Shown here one piece after another: positions 1 to 9,433 of a DNA stretch of 35,389 bases. The DNA comes from Rikenellaceae bacterium (lineage in GTDB: Bacteria > Bacteroidota > Bacteroidia > Bacteroidales > Rikenellaceae): positions 1 through 35,389 of the forward strand of contig SUZG01000017.1 in assembly GCA_015060015.1 (NCBI GenBank), in the 5' to 3' direction. A program made the position numbers and the translations under genes. Within the stretch, counting starts at the first letter, position 1. Each line of letters begins with the position of its first letter. The notes beneath the pieces were generated by a model. That model was not told the DNA's origin. It did no database searches and saw nothing but the letters and a program-made list of their open reading frames with translations.

Positions 1-125
1 TTCCTGGGTTGAGAACAAGTTGAACAACAGACCCAGAAAGAGGCTTGGTTATCTCACACCAAATGAGAAATTTAATTCAATATTAACAAATTAGAATTCG
101 ATTGCATTTGCAAGTTGAATTCGCC
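1..125 (+). mobile_element. IS30-family insertion sequence, right end only
   Basis: This is the 3' end of an insertion sequence cut by the window edge. Bases 2-125 are identical, in reverse complement, to 35266-35389 at the other end of the window, and the identity stops abruptly in both copies after the motif GAATTCGCC, which marks the element boundary. The segment holds the last 30 codons of the transposase and about 31 bp after its stop, which should contain the terminal inverted repeat. The family is inferred from the encoded C-terminus. The sequences beyond the boundary differ at the two ends, so these are two independent insertions, or a single contig bounded by a multicopy element. Confidence 0.85.
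2..94 (+). CDS. IS30-family transposase, C-terminal fragment (partial, 5' end missing)
   Basis: The open frame enters from outside the window and ends at the TAG at 92-94. It encodes 30 residues that include NNRPRKRLGYLTPNE, the conserved tail of IS30-family DDE transposases just after the catalytic domain. The active-site residues lie outside the window and cannot be checked. The gene reads towards the chromosome and its stop lies about 31 bp from the element boundary, as expected for the right end of this family. Confidence 0.85.
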   Translation, partial: SWVENKLNNRPRKRLGYLTPNEKFNSILTN

Positions 126-246
126 TCACAAATTTACCCCCCCCACGAAATTTCCAAATTTTTAAGGCAAAAAGTGCTATTTTACAGCAAAATAGACCTG
201 TTTACACAAAATACAACCACAAAAACAACTTGCTCTTAAATTGCGA

Positions 247-349
247 TAATTAGGGCAATTTCGAGGACGGCCGATGCTGGCAAATCCGCAGCATACCCAA
301 CGTATGTGAGAAATTTGGCAGCGAGCCAGACGCCAAAAGAGCCTTACTC
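247..349. repeat. Hairpin repeat, copy A (103 bp)
   Basis: First of three related elements (others at 364-466 and 17505-17608). The centre is CATAC (292-296), a 5-nt loop, and GTATG (302-306). The arms outside the centre pair imperfectly: GCTGGCAAAT on the left against ATTTGGCAGC on the right. The segment CCAGACGCCAAAAGAGCC at 326-343 is identical in copy B. The outer edges are more degenerate than in the other copies, but GCGA at 243-246 can pair with TCGC at 348-351. No protein is encoded. A decayed fragment resembling the left edge of copy C (AAGTGCTATTTT) lies just upstream at 172-183. Confidence 0.75.
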
Positions 350-363
350 GCATAAAATTTCTA

Positions 364-466
364 TAACAAGAGTTATTTTGAGGCTGGCCGATGCTGGCGA
401 ATCCGCAGCATACTCAACGTATGTGAGGATTTTGACAGCAAGCCAGACGCCAAAAGAGCCTTGTTA
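364..466. repeat. Hairpin repeat, copy B (103 bp)
   Basis: Second copy, 14 bp beyond copy A and ending 9 bp before the stop of prfC. It is bounded by TAACAAG (364-370) and its inverted match CTTGTTA (460-466). Inner pairing: CTGGC (384-388) with GCCAG (442-446), GCTGGCGAATCC (393-404) with GGATTTTGACAGC (427-439), and CATAC (409-413) with GTATG (419-423). The element could form one long imperfect stem in DNA or in RNA from either strand. It lies where a prfC terminator would be expected but lacks a T-run, so a terminator role is not shown. Confidence 0.78.
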
Positions 467-475
467 GAGGAATTT

Positions 476-2059
476 TTAGAACTCGGAAGTAAAGTGGAAT
501 CTAATATCCTTAAAATTCTCCTGTGCGAGAGCAAGGGCGTAACTTGTGTCGGCAAGGAACACATCGCGACCATGCTTATCGACAGCCATATTGGAGTGCT
601 TGCGACGCTTGAAGTCGGCAAGCTGCTCCTGATTATCACTCTCTATCCAGCACGCCTTGTATATTGAGATAGGCTCCCAACGGCACTTGGCTCCATACTC
701 GTGCTCCAAACGATACTGGATAACCTCAAACTGCAACTGTCCCACAGTACCGATAATCTTACGACCGTTGAGTGACGAGGTGAAGAGCTGTGCCACACCC
801 TCATCCATCAATTGATCCACGCCCTTTGCCAACTGCTTGAACTTCATCGGGTCGGCATTTTCGATATAGCGGAACAACTCTGGCGAGAACGACGGGATAC
901 CCGTAAATTTCAACTTCTCGCCCTCGGTGAAGGTGTCGCCAATCTTGAATGTTCCCGTATCGTGCAGACCGACAATATCACCCGGGTAGGCGAAGTCGAT
1001 AACCGACTTCTTCTCCGCCATAAAGGCTGTGGGAGAGGAGAATTTCAGCTGTTTGCCGCTACGCACATGCAGATAGTTCTTATTGCGTTCAAACGTACCC
1101 GAACATATCTTCATAAAGGCTATACGGTCGCGGTGATTGGGGTCCATATTGGCGTGAATCTTAAAGATAAAGCCTGTCATCTTCGCCTCCGAAGGCTCAA
1201 TCTGGCGACTCTCGGTTGTCGAGGGGCGTGGCGAGGGTGCTATACGGATAAAGCACTCCAGCAACTCTCTCACACCGAAGTTATTCACAGCCGAGCCAAA
1301 GAATACGGGAGCAAGCTTACCGTCGAGGTATGCCTGACGGTCAAAGTCGTCGTATATACCCTCAACAATCTCCAAATCCTCACGCAGCTGCTTGGCGTAC
1401 GAGGGCGTGATGTAGTCGTCAAGCTCCGGCGACGAGATATCGCTGAAATCAACCGTAGAGGCATCAGCCGTCTGACGTTCATCGGAGGTGAACAGCGAGA
1501 GATTCTTCTCATAGATGTTATAGACGCCCTTGAATGTGTCACCGCTTGATATAGGGAAAGCCAGCGGGCGGACACGAATCTGCAACTCCTTCTCAATCTC
1601 GTCAAGCAGGTCGAACGGGTCCTTGCAGGGGCGGTCCATCTTATTTACAAAGACGATAACGGGCGTAGAACGCATACGGCAGACATTCATCAGCTTCAAG
1701 GTCTGTGCCTCAACACCCTTTGCACCATCGATAACGATGATAACCGAATCGACAGCTGTCAATGTGCGGTAGGTATCCTCGGCAAAGTCCTCGTGGCCCG
1801 GAGTATCAAGGATATTTATCTTCACATCCTTGTAATTGAAACCCATAACAGATGTCGCCACCGAGATACCTCGCTGACGTTCAATCTCCATAAAGTCGGA
1901 TGTCGCACCCTTCTTAATCTTATTGCTCTTAACGGCTCCCGCCACGTGAATTGCACCTCCGAAAAGAAGCAACTTCTCGGTAAGAGTGGTCTTACCGGCA
2001 TCGGGGTGTGCTATGACAGCAAATGTTCTTCGTCTGGTAATTTCGTCTATTAACGCCAT
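476..2059 (-). CDS. prfC: Peptide chain release factor 3 (RF3)
   Basis: RF3 is the GTPase that removes RF1/RF2 from the ribosome after peptide release. The 527-residue length matches the family. The G domain shows G1 HPDAGKTT (residues 18-25), G2-region RGISVATSV (63-71), G3 DTPGH (85-89) and G4 NKMD (139-142); the translation-factor domains II and III follow. The RF3-type P-loop HPDAGKTT separates it from EF-G. It is the last gene of a minus-strand run after batD, batE and recR, 66 bp downstream of recR, with a possible promoter of its own in the gap. The 3' side runs into hairpin repeat B rather than a recognisable intrinsic terminator. Confidence 0.96.
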   Translation of the reverse strand: MALIDEITRRRTFAVIAHPDAGKTTLTEKLLLFGGAIHVAGAVKSNKIKKGATSDFMEIERQRGISVATSVMGFNYKDVKINILDTPGHEDFAEDTYRTLTAVDSVIIVIDGAKGVEAQTLKLMNVCRMRSTPVIVFVNKMDRPCKDPFDLLDEIEKELQIRVRPLAFPISSGDTFKGVYNIYEKNLSLFTSDERQTADASTVDFSDISSPELDDYITPSYAKQLREDLEIVEGIYDDFDRQAYLDGKLAPVFFGSAVNNFGVRELLECFIRIAPSPRPSTTESRQIEPSEAKMTGFIFKIHANMDPNHRDRIAFMKICSGTFERNKNYLHVRSGKQLKFSSPTAFMAEKKSVIDFAYPGDIVGLHDTGTFKIGDTFTEGEKLKFTGIPSFSPELFRYIENADPMKFKQLAKGVDQLMDEGVAQLFTSSLNGRKIIGTVGQLQFEVIQYRLEHEYGAKCRWEPISIYKACWIESDNQEQLADFKRRKHSNMAVDKHGRDVFLADTSYALALAQENFKDIRFHFTSEF

Positions 2060-2068
2060 AAATTTCGC

Positions 2069-2087
2069 TTTTTGCGTCGCAAAAATA
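2069..2087 (-). promoter_or_regulatory. Possible prfC promoter -7 box and palindrome
   Basis: On the minus strand TATTTTTG (2080-2087) fits the Bacteroidetes -7 consensus TAnnTTTG, but no good -33 box lies 19-21 bp upstream. The box overlaps a perfect 8+1+8 palindrome, TTTTTGCG-T-CGCAAAAA (2069-2085), which would sit at the transcription start. The palindrome could be an operator or the base of a small hairpin; neither is established. Confidence 0.35.
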
Positions 2088-2125
2088 GTATAATAATCAA
2101 ATAAAAAGAAATATCCTGCGATAAG

Positions 2126-2722
2126 TTACTCCACCTCGCGGCGATTCATCAGTGCGTGGGTGATTGTAAGCTCATCGACATACTCCAACTCATCGCCAAA
2201 GCCGATGCCGCGTGCTATGGTGGTAACCTTCACCTCGGGGTATTGCTTCAAGCGGTTCATAATGTAGAAGAGAGTTGTCTCACCCTCAACCGAAGTAGAT
2301 ATGGCCAGAATAACCTCACGCACAGAGCCCGACGCAACCTTCTCGACCAGCATATCTATCTTCAAATCCGAAGGGCCGATACCCTGCATAGGCGAGATAA
2401 CACCGCCCAGAACATGATACAAGCCTCGATACTGATGTGTATTCTCTATCGACATCAGGTCACCCACCTGCTCCACCACACATATCGTGGAGTGGTCGCG
2501 TTCGGGATTGCTGCATATCGGGCAAACAGCATCATCAGAGAGGTTGTTACACGACTCGCAGTAGCGTATATCTTTACGGAAGCGGGCAATGCTCGATGTC
2601 ATCTGCTCCACCGAAGCCTCGTCCATCTTCAACAGATGCATAGCAAGACGCAACGCCGTGCGTCGTCCCACACCGGGTAATTTGGCAAACTCGGCAACCG
2701 CCTCCTGTAAAAGTTTTGACAT
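2126..2722 (-). CDS. recR: Recombination mediator protein RecR
   Basis: RecR works with RecO (and RecF) to load RecA on SSB-coated gaps in recombinational repair. At 198 residues it is family length. It shows an N-terminal helix-hairpin-helix (KLPGVGRRTALRLA, about residues 14-27), a C4 zinc finger (Cys55, Cys58, Cys67, Cys70) and a Toprim domain beginning CVVEQVGDLMSIE (about 81-93) with the usual GGVISPMQGIGP segment after it. It lies 37 bp downstream of batE, with no clear promoter in the gap, and is probably cotranscribed with it. recO is not in the window. Confidence 0.96.
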   Translation of the reverse strand: MSKLLQEAVAEFAKLPGVGRRTALRLAMHLLKMDEASVEQMTSSIARFRKDIRYCESCNNLSDDAVCPICSNPERDHSTICVVEQVGDLMSIENTHQYRGLYHVLGGVISPMQGIGPSDLKIDMLVEKVASGSVREVILAISTSVEGETTLFYIMNRLKQYPEVKVTTIARGIGFGDELEYVDELTITHALMNRREVE

Positions 2723-2759
2723 CGTAAAAAATCGTTTAGTGCAGCCCTCTTAACTCGCC

Positions 2760-3608
2760 TTAAATCTTCTCTATACGGTTTGATTCAATCCAGCCCTTGC
2801 GACCATCGGCAATACGCACCTCGGCCCAGCCGGCCATCTCGCTGCCGATATAGACCTTCGTTCCCTCGTGCAGAACAAAGAGTTCAACAGCCGCCCTATC
2901 GGGAGAGCTCTTGATTGATACCGCCGAATTCATAACTATAGCCTCGCGACTATCGACAACCATTTTTCTCTCACTCAACGCAAAGAGTGTTGTAACTATG
3001 AACAGCAGACCCGCCGTCACCATCACATAAAATCCTGTCTTACGCAGCGACAAACGATGAGCAAGCAGATAGACCAACGCCATTGAGAGTGCCAACACGA
3101 GCATAACAAGCGAGATAATGGTCCACGCCGTAGCACTGCACACGCCTCTGATGGCCTTCATCCACGTCGTAAGGACAAATTCGGGAATCTCCTCGATGCT
3201 GTCCTTGGTCATCTGCTCGGCATACTCCAGATTGTGGCGTATATCCTCGTCGGTGGGCGACAGTCGCAAAGCTCGGTTGTAGTAGAGTATTGCCTTGCCC
3301 AGCTGATCCAGCTTGAAGTATGTATTGGCCAGATTGTAATAGAGTGCCGCCGAGTATTTGCCCTGATTGAGTATAGCCTCATAATCGGCCAGAGCAACAT
3401 CGTACTCGCCTGCAGCATAATAGTCGTTTGCCCTGCCCCACAAAGCATCCAGTGAGAGAGCCGTCTGCGTAGGCTCTGTCGCCTCAACGGCTGCCACATC
3501 CTCAACAGCTGCCACACCTTCAACAGCGGTCACCTCATCACCTTGTGCCCACGCAAAAGAGGCAGAAAGGAGCATCGTCAGCAATATGATATATCGTTTC
3601 ATATCCAT
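2760..3608 (-). CDS. batE: BatE-like protein: TPR repeats, two membrane segments, SH3 domain
   Basis: Residues 1-21 form a signal peptide ending SFAWAQ. A short acidic, alanine-rich stretch follows, then TPR units between about 50 and 125 (for example AALYYNLANTYFKLDQLGKAILYYNRALRL). Two hydrophobic segments lie at about 155-185 and 192-210. The C-terminus is a bacterial SH3-type domain ending GRKGWIESNRIEKI. This order matches BatE of the Bacteroidetes aerotolerance operon. The start codon overlaps the stop of batD by one base (TAATG), suggesting translational coupling. The biochemical role of BatE is not settled; it acts at or outside the inner membrane. A second ATG two codons downstream is also possible. 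Confidence 0.85.
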   Translation of the reverse strand: MDMKRYIILLTMLLSASFAWAQGDEVTAVEGVAAVEDVAAVEATEPTQTALSLDALWGRANDYYAAGEYDVALADYEAILNQGKYSAALYYNLANTYFKLDQLGKAILYYNRALRLSPTDEDIRHNLEYAEQMTKDSIEEIPEFVLTTWMKAIRGVCSATAWTIISLVMLVLALSMALVYLLAHRLSLRKTGFYVMVTAGLLFIVTTLFALSERKMVVDSREAIVMNSAVSIKSSPDRAAVELFVLHEGTKVYIGSEMAGWAEVRIADGRKGWIESNRIEKI

Positions 3609-5458
3609 TATCGTTTAATTACAGACTCTATATGTGAAATAACGCCCACGCCATCAGCATAGACCTGCTCCATCTGCACCGACTCGGCAGGCGAATACTG
3701 GGCCTCGTCACAACGCGTGATGATGTCGGTGAAATGCTGTGCCTCACTCTCTGCAACGCCACGACGCTGCAACTCGTAACGTATATTCTCCTTCGTGAGA
3801 TTTGACACCGGAATATTGAGTTTATCACTCATATAACCCCACAAGGCACGCAGCATCTCATCAAAGAAGGCATGACGATTACCCTCCTTCATATACTTCT
3901 CGGCTACGCGGAAACGCTGAACGGCAACCTTGTTGGCACGGCGATTTCTGACCAGAACGACATTACGATTGTTGCGAATGCGACGCTGCAAAGCAAAATA
4001 TGCAACGACAAACAGCAGAACAATCAGAAGCAACAGCACGAAATATGTGTTGCTCAACATAAGAGGTACGGCAGAGGAACGCAGAGCAGGCTCCGACAGT
4101 TTTATAAAACGGATATCGCTACCCAGCTGACGCACACCCTCCTTCGATGCACCCGGCAACACCTGCACTGCGGTCGTGGCAACCGATGACGAGCCGTCTG
4201 GCTGCACATTAAGATGCAGAGCATTGGCCATAAGCGTTACATACTCACCCTTCTCGGGGCTGAAATACGAAAACTTAACAGCGGGGATATCATACTCGCC
4301 CTCGGCACGGGCGATAAACGGATATTCAAACTGGCGATAGCCCGATGTACCTGCCGCCGAGCTGCGTATAGACTCCGTAGAACGCACATTATAGAGCTCA
4401 AACGACGAGGGCAACTCCAACTTTGGAGCCTCGACAAAAGAGAGGTTTCCCGTACCCGAAATCTTGACTGTATAGGTCGCAGCAGAGTTCACCTTCAACT
4501 CCGCAGAGGGCTCAACAGCCGTAAGCGAAAAGGCACCCACAGCACCCGTAAATGATGCGGGAGCTCCCGCCGGCAGAGGCTTTACCGTAAGTTTAACCGC
4601 ACCTGTCGATAGCTTGCGAGGAACGTTATACACCTCTGTACCGCCGCCAAAGAAGGGGTCAAAATTGCGGGAATTTTGCATTATCACCTGTGCAATGGCG
4701 GTCATCTCGGTAGGCTCGATAGTAAGCACTCCCGACTGCTGCGGATACAACAGATACTCCTTGATAATGCGAGAGTCGTAGACCTTGCCTCCGACAGTCT
4801 CTCGCTGTGGCATATAATCATCCGCAGAGAGTTCCTGCGACCAGAAGCCGTTGAATGATGGCAACTTGACATCCTCAAAACCTGCTATGCGGGCTCTCGA
4901 ATAGAGTGTAAGCGACGCACGCACAGGCTCGCCCTGATATACCGTAGAACGCGAGAGATTGAGTCGCAGCAATATATCATCGCGTGCCACCTGATTCTGC
5001 ACGGCATTGCCCTGCTCTACGGCAGCCTCCTCCTGACGATTACTGTTCTGTGCCACAATCTCGATAGGGGTTGCTTTCGTGTGGTAGGTCTTACCATCGA
5101 CAACCGCACTCGCCGAGCCGATAGTCACGTTACCGGCCTGCTGTGCCATTACGACATAGGTGATTGTGTAGGTCGTAGTGCTGGAGCTAACGCCATTAAT
5201 CATCTGGAACGAAGAACCTGTCGATACCGTAGGGCCTGCCAAGACCTCCAAGCCTGCAAAGTCGGGAGCCGCAAAAGACTCCTTCTCGGGTCGGCCATTC
5301 TCAAGAATAAACTCCACACGGAACATCTCACCAGCAGAGACAATCAGCGGGGTATTAACCTCGAACGTGATATTGCCATCGGCACGAGCTACCACAACCG
5401 AGCATAGCAGAGCCAACGTAAAGAGTGTTCGCAATAAAAATCCTTTAATCTTTGTCAT
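3608..5458 (-). CDS. batD: BatD-like membrane-anchored protein
   Basis: A large periplasmic protein with repeated beta-rich domains, a near-C-terminal membrane segment (LMLSNTYFVLLLLIVLLFVVAYFAL) and a cytoplasmic tail, as in BatD of the Bacteroidetes Bat operon. I place the start at the ATG at 5458, giving 616 residues that begin MTKIKGFLLRTLFTLALL, a normal signal peptide; an upstream in-frame ATG at 5491 would add 11 residues in front of it. The gene is coupled to batE by a TAATG overlap. The usual partners batA, batB, batC and moxR are not upstream: the next gene is fumarase with its own terminator, so the bat cluster is split here. Confidence 0.87.
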   Translation of the reverse strand: MTKIKGFLLRTLFTLALLCSVVVARADGNITFEVNTPLIVSAGEMFRVEFILENGRPEKESFAAPDFAGLEVLAGPTVSTGSSFQMINGVSSSTTTYTITYVVMAQQAGNVTIGSASAVVDGKTYHTKATPIEIVAQNSNRQEEAAVEQGNAVQNQVARDDILLRLNLSRSTVYQGEPVRASLTLYSRARIAGFEDVKLPSFNGFWSQELSADDYMPQRETVGGKVYDSRIIKEYLLYPQQSGVLTIEPTEMTAIAQVIMQNSRNFDPFFGGGTEVYNVPRKLSTGAVKLTVKPLPAGAPASFTGAVGAFSLTAVEPSAELKVNSAATYTVKISGTGNLSFVEAPKLELPSSFELYNVRSTESIRSSAAGTSGYRQFEYPFIARAEGEYDIPAVKFSYFSPEKGEYVTLMANALHLNVQPDGSSSVATTAVQVLPGASKEGVRQLGSDIRFIKLSEPALRSSAVPLMLSNTYFVLLLLIVLLFVVAYFALQRRIRNNRNVVLVRNRRANKVAVQRFRVAEKYMKEGNRHAFFDEMLRALWGYMSDKLNIPVSNLTKENIRYELQRRGVAESEAQHFTDIITRCDEAQYSPAESVQMEQVYADGVGVISHIESVIKR

Positions 5459-5564
5459 ATTCGTTTTGCTAAACATCTGCGACACAGCCACAGATTACCT
5501 AATAAAACGCAAGCGGACCTCAATTTATTTTATCCGCAACGGTCAATCCTTTATGGATGGTTGT

Positions 5565-5607
5565 AAAACGACATTTTGCACCCCATTTGAGGAGGTGCAA
5601 AATGTCG
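5565..5607 (-). terminator. Intrinsic terminator of the fumarase gene
   Basis: A perfect 14-bp stem, CGACATTTTGCACC (5569-5582) with GGTGCAAAATGTCG (5594-5607), and an 11-nt loop. Read on the minus strand it begins 13 bp after the fumarase stop and is followed by TTTTAC, a short T-run. Confidence 0.8.
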
Positions 5608-5620
5608 ATATCGGTCAAAA

Positions 5621-7237
5621 TTAGTGAGCAAAAGGTGCGAAGAAGTCGTTACCCTTGTCATCCACGATGATAAATGCGGGGAAGTTCTCGACATAAATCT
5701 TACGCACAGCCTCCATACCGAGTTCGGGGAAATCAACAACCTCAACACTCTTGATAGAGTTCTTTGCCAGCACAGCAGCCGGGCCACCGATAGAGCCAAG
5801 ATAGAAGCCGCCATTAGCCTTGCAGGCATCGGTTACGGTCTGTGAACGGTTACCCTTCGCCACCATCACCATTGAGCCGCCCGCCTTCTGGAACAGATCT
5901 ACATAGGGGTCCATACGACCGGCCGTTGTAGGGCCGAATGAGCCAGAGGCCATACCCTCGGGAGTCTTTGCAGGGCCTGCATAATACACAGGGTGCTTCT
6001 TGAAGTACTCCGGCATAGGCTTACCCTCATCCAGCATCTGCTTGATGCGTGCGTGGGCAATATCGCGGGCTACAATCAATGTACCCTTCAAGTTCAGACG
6101 GGTCTTGATAGGATACTTGGTCAAAATCTCGCGTACCTTATCCATACCCTCATCCAGGTCGATATCTACGGCAGGGCTCATAGCGGGAGCCTCGGCGGGA
6201 AGGAAGCGTGCAGGATTCTTCTCCAGCTTCTCGACAAAGATACCCTCGGGGGTAATCTTCGCCTTGATATTGCGGTCCGCCGAGCAGCTCACACCGATTG
6301 CTACGGGGCAGCTTGCGGCGTGACGCGGAGCTCGTATCACGCGGACATCGTGAACATAGTATTTACCACCGAACTGGGCACCCATACCCATCTCCTGACA
6401 CATCTTGGTAATCTTCTCCTCCCACTCCAAATCGCGGAAGCAACGACCACCTTCATTACCCGATGTGGGCAGATGGTCAAGATAGCCGGCAGAGGCCTTC
6501 TTTACAGTTGAAAGGCACATCTCGGCAGAAGTACCACCGATGCAGACTGCCAGATGATAGGGAGGACAAGCCGAAGTACCCAGATCCTTCAAATGCTCCT
6601 TGAAGAAGGCGACAAGCGACTTCTCGTTCAGCAGAGCCTTGGTCTGCTGGTAGAGGAAGGTCTTATTAGCCGAGCCACCACCCTTGGTGATGAAGAGGAA
6701 CTCATACTCCATAGAGCCGGGGTGACCAGCATAGATATCAATCTGTGCCGGAAGATTAGTACCCGAGTTCTTCTCATCGGTCATGGTGAAAGGTACGACC
6801 TGCGAGTAACGCAGATTTCGCTCCTTGTAGGTCTCATATACGCCACGAGCAATGCACTCTGCATCGTCAGCTCCCGTATATACATCCTCGCCCTTGTGAC
6901 CGATACAGATAGCAGTACCTGTATCCTGACAGGTTGGCAGCTCGCCCTCGGCAGCCACAGCCTGATTCAAGAGCATTGTATAAGCCACGAACTTATCGTT
7001 ATCCGAAGCCTCCTTATCCTCCAGAATCGAGGCAAGCTTCTCCAAATGTGCAGGACGCAGATAGAACGACACATCGCTGTAAGCACGCTTTGAGAGCAAC
7101 TCCAAGCCCTTGGGGTCCACCTTCAAAATCTTGCGGCCATCGCACTCCACAACTTTCACATAATCTTTGGTAACGAGCTCATACTCCGTAGTATCCTTCT
7201 CGATAGGATAGGGCTCCTGATAGATAAAATCTGCCAT
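5621..7237 (-). CDS. Class I fumarate hydratase ([4Fe-4S] type)
   Basis: Interconverts fumarate and malate in the central (often reductive) carbon pathway. The 538-residue protein is the fused alpha-beta form like E. coli FumA (about 548 residues). Conserved cysteines in the right context are Cys103 (PTCQDTGT), Cys224 (SACPPYHLA) and Cys318 (GVSCSADRN), which correspond to the FumA cluster ligands; Cys310 is also present. [10 protein letters not shown] (about 186-195) and [13 protein letters not shown] near residue 465 are family signatures. The oxygen-sensitive cluster suits an anaerobe. It is a single-gene unit, divergent from ferritin, with a strong terminator after it. I saw no sign of truncation. 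Confidence 0.95.
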   Translation of the reverse strand: MADFIYQEPYPIEKDTTEYELVTKDYVKVVECDGRKILKVDPKGLELLSKRAYSDVSFYLRPAHLEKLASILEDKEASDNDKFVAYTMLLNQAVAAEGELPTCQDTGTAICIGHKGEDVYTGADDAECIARGVYETYKERNLRYSQVVPFTMTDEKNSGTNLPAQIDIYAGHPGSMEYEFLFITKGGGSANKTFLYQQTKALLNEKSLVAFFKEHLKDLGTSACPPYHLAVCIGGTSAEMCLSTVKKASAGYLDHLPTSGNEGGRCFRDLEWEEKITKMCQEMGMGAQFGGKYYVHDVRVIRAPRHAASCPVAIGVSCSADRNIKAKITPEGIFVEKLEKNPARFLPAEAPAMSPAVDIDLDEGMDKVREILTKYPIKTRLNLKGTLIVARDIAHARIKQMLDEGKPMPEYFKKHPVYYAGPAKTPEGMASGSFGPTTAGRMDPYVDLFQKAGGSMVMVAKGNRSQTVTDACKANGGFYLGSIGGPAAVLAKNSIKSVEVVDFPELGMEAVRKIYVENFPAFIIVDDKGNDFFAPFAH

Positions 7238-7285
7238 AATCTTTTATATTTTTGTTAATTTACTTTCTCTAAATCAAAAACTTCG

Positions 7286-7293
7286 CAAATTTA
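7286..7293 (-). promoter_or_regulatory. Probable fumarase promoter (-7 box)
   Basis: TAAATTTG on the minus strand matches TAnnTTTG exactly and lies about 50 bp upstream of the fumarase ATG. The -33 region is A/T-rich without a clear TTTG, so only the -7 box is called. Confidence 0.5.
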
Positions 7294-7397
7294 CAAAAAA
7301 TTCATCTAAATATGGAGAATGGAAGAAGAAAATAACAGAAAAGAGCCTGCCTATAAATTTTAATTATACCAGCATGAATAAATATAACACAAAACGA

Positions 7398-7429
7398 TTG
7401 ACAAAACGCCATCAATGTACTAATTTTGT
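7398..7429 (+). promoter_or_regulatory. Ferritin promoter
   Basis: ATTG (7398-7401), 20 bp, then TAATTTTG (7422-7429): a good match to the Bacteroidetes vegetative promoter. Transcription should begin near 7434, giving a leader of about 33 nt before the ATG at 7467. Confidence 0.75.
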
Positions 7430-7466
7430 ATAGAACAAACAGATAAACCCTTAAAACCTCAATGCT

Positions 7467-7985
7467 ATGTTAAGCGAAAAAATGCAGAGTGCAATCAACG
7501 CACAGATCAACGCCGAGTTATGGTCGGCATATCTCTACCTCTCAATGTCAATGGATGCCGCCAACAAGGGAATGAAGGGCATCGCGAACTGGTTTGCAAT
7601 CCAGTTCAAGGAGGAGCAGGACCACGCACAAATCTTCATCAACTACATCAATTCACAAGGTGGCAGAGTATTACTCGCACCCATTGCAGCCGTTGATACG
7701 GAGTGGGAATCACCGCTGGCAATGTTTGAGCAGACCCTGACACATGAGCAGAAGGTTACATCGCTTATAAACGACCTTTACAACCTCGCCGTAGAGGAGA
7801 AGGACCACGCGACAAAGAATATGCTTGACTGGTTTATTGACGAGCAGGTTGAAGAGGAGGAGTCGGCTCGTGACATCATCGACCAGATGCGAATGGTCGA
7901 GGGCAACAAGTTTGGCCTCTATATGATTGACAAGGAGATGGCAACACGCACATATACAACACCATCGCCATTGACAACCGAATAA
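7467..7985 (+). CDS. ftnA: Non-haem ferritin
   Basis: Iron storage protein that oxidises Fe2+ and stores it in a 24-mer shell. At 172 residues it is the bacterial ferritin (Ftn) length. All ferroxidase residues known from E. coli FtnA occur at the same numbers: Glu17, Glu50, His53, Glu94, Gln127 and Glu130. No haem-binding Met of the bacterioferritin type is apparent. It is a single-gene unit with its own promoter and terminator. It is divergent from the Fe-S fumarase, which may reflect shared iron or oxygen control, but no Fur-like site is obvious in the 229-bp gap. Confidence 0.96.
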   Translation: MLSEKMQSAINAQINAELWSAYLYLSMSMDAANKGMKGIANWFAIQFKEEQDHAQIFINYINSQGGRVLLAPIAAVDTEWESPLAMFEQTLTHEQKVTSLINDLYNLAVEEKDHATKNMLDWFIDEQVEEEESARDIIDQMRMVEGNKFGLYMIDKEMATRTYTTPSPLTTE

Positions 7986-8005
7986 TTTTTTCATAACACA
8001 ACAGC

Positions 8006-8043
8006 GAAGCCTGCCGAACTAAAGTTCAGCAGGCTTCCTTTTT
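8006..8043 (+). terminator. Intrinsic terminator of ferritin
   Basis: GAAGCCTGC plus GAACT pairs with AGTTC plus GCAGGCTTC around a two-base loop, with one internal mismatch, followed by a T-rich tail (8039-8043). It lies 20 bp past the ferritin stop, between the convergent ferritin and symporter genes. Confidence 0.85.
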
Positions 8044-8061
8044 GCAACCATACAACAACGG

Positions 8062-9405
8062 TTATATAATATTCAAATTTGCCAACATAATATAAACAAT
8101 CAGCAACGGCGATACAAATCTCAGCAGGAAGAGCAACAACGGGAAGGCTCGACCCTTAAACTCGCCATAATTGGTCAGCTCACCTCGCAGGAACGAAGGT
8201 TTGAGGTACCACGCCGTAAAGATACAACTCAACAAACCGCCAACTGGCAGAAGGATATTTGCCGTAACATAGTCGAAGATGTCGAAGAACGATATATTCT
8301 CCAGATGCAGGCTTGCAAAGTTGATATCAAACTTAAAGACGATTGCAATCAGACACAATGCAGCCGACAAGAACGAAGTCAAATATACCGATGCACGACG
8401 CGAGAGTTTGAACTCCTCAGTGAAATAGGTTGTCAGCACCTCGTGGAACGATATGGTAGAGGACAAAGCCGCCAACGCCAGCAAGATAAAGAAGATGAAC
8501 GACCACAACGATGCAAAAGGCATATCCTTGAATATCTCCGGCAGAGTGATGAATATCAGCGATGGGCCCTCGGTAGGCTCCAAACCGGCACTAAACACCG
8601 CAGGGAAGATAACAAGACCGGCCAGAACGGCCACCATAAGCGTCAATAGCGAGACACTCATAGCCGTTCCCGTCAGGTTGTTCGAGGGTTTGAAATATGA
8701 GGCATAGACAACCATACAACCCATACCCAGCGACAGCGAGAAGAAGGCCTGTCCAACAGCCAGAAGAATAGTCTGCGAATTAAACAAAGCACTGAAATCG
8801 GGCGTAAGGAAGAAACGGTAGCCCTCAATAGCACCCGGCATAAATGCCACACGCACAGCCATAATGAGCAGGATAATAAACAGTAGCGGCATCATCACTT
8901 TGGATGCAGCCTCGATGCCCTTCTCAACACCGCGTGCGATAATAAAATGAGTCAGAAGCACGAACAGAATCATATAGATAATCTGTCGTGGCGAGGCCTG
9001 AAAAGCAGAGAACTGCTCGGCGAAGCTCTCCGGCGAAGAGTACAACGAACCCGTAAGCGAGGTTACGATATACTCCAACGACCAGCCCGACACTATATAG
9101 TAATAGCCGGAAATAAGCAACGCACCCGCCACTCCAAAGTAGCCCAGCCAGCTCCATTTTGGAGCCAACACACGCACAGCACCTACGGAACTCTGCTGCG
9201 ATTTACGGCCAATAGAGAACTCGGCCAGCATAACGGGAATACCCACAACAAAGACACATAGCAGATAGAGTAGCAGAAATGCCGCACCGCCATTCTCTCC
9301 CGCCACATAGGGGAATCGCCATATACTACCCAAGCCGATAGCACTACCTGCGGCAACCAATATTGCACTTAACTTACCTCCAAAAGAGGCTCTCTTCTCG
9401 CCCAT
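8062..9405 (-). CDS. Sodium-dependent transporter, neurotransmitter:sodium symporter (SNF/NSS) family
   Basis: A 447-residue polytopic inner-membrane protein with the LeuT fold. The N-terminal signature GSAIGLGSIWRFPYVAGENGG (split here as GSAIGLGSIWRFP and YVAGENGG, about residues 16-36) forms the first, unwound helix that binds sodium and substrate. Many hydrophobic segments follow, about 11-12 in all. The substrate is unknown; bacterial relatives carry amino acids such as tryptophan, tyrosine or leucine. It is a single-gene unit converging on ferritin. No accessory protein is encoded beside it. Confidence 0.9.
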   Translation of the reverse strand: MGEKRASFGGKLSAILVAAGSAIGLGSIWRFPYVAGENGGAAFLLLYLLCVFVVGIPVMLAEFSIGRKSQQSSVGAVRVLAPKWSWLGYFGVAGALLISGYYYIVSGWSLEYIVTSLTGSLYSSPESFAEQFSAFQASPRQIIYMILFVLLTHFIIARGVEKGIEAASKVMMPLLFIILLIMAVRVAFMPGAIEGYRFFLTPDFSALFNSQTILLAVGQAFFSLSLGMGCMVVYASYFKPSNNLTGTAMSVSLLTLMVAVLAGLVIFPAVFSAGLEPTEGPSLIFITLPEIFKDMPFASLWSFIFFILLALAALSSTISFHEVLTTYFTEEFKLSRRASVYLTSFLSAALCLIAIVFKFDINFASLHLENISFFDIFDYVTANILLPVGGLLSCIFTAWYLKPSFLRGELTNYGEFKGRAFPLLLFLLRFVSPLLIVYIMLANLNII

Positions 9406-9433
9406 ACAAGTCGATAATTAGCTTTTAGGAGTA

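Noticed and set aside
126..475. Small protein gene or CRISPR remnant in the left intergenic region
   Set aside because: The two similar units are too long, self-complementary and few for a CRISPR array, and no reading frame with a start, promoter and plausible protein is shared between them. They are treated as hairpin repeats.
812..1549. 245-codon plus-strand open frame opposite prfC
   Set aside because: It is antisense to the intact, motif-rich prfC, has no promoter or recognisable domain, and is a shadow of its codon bias. Similar antisense frames opposite dnaX, dxr, groEL, batD and fumarase were dropped for the same reason.
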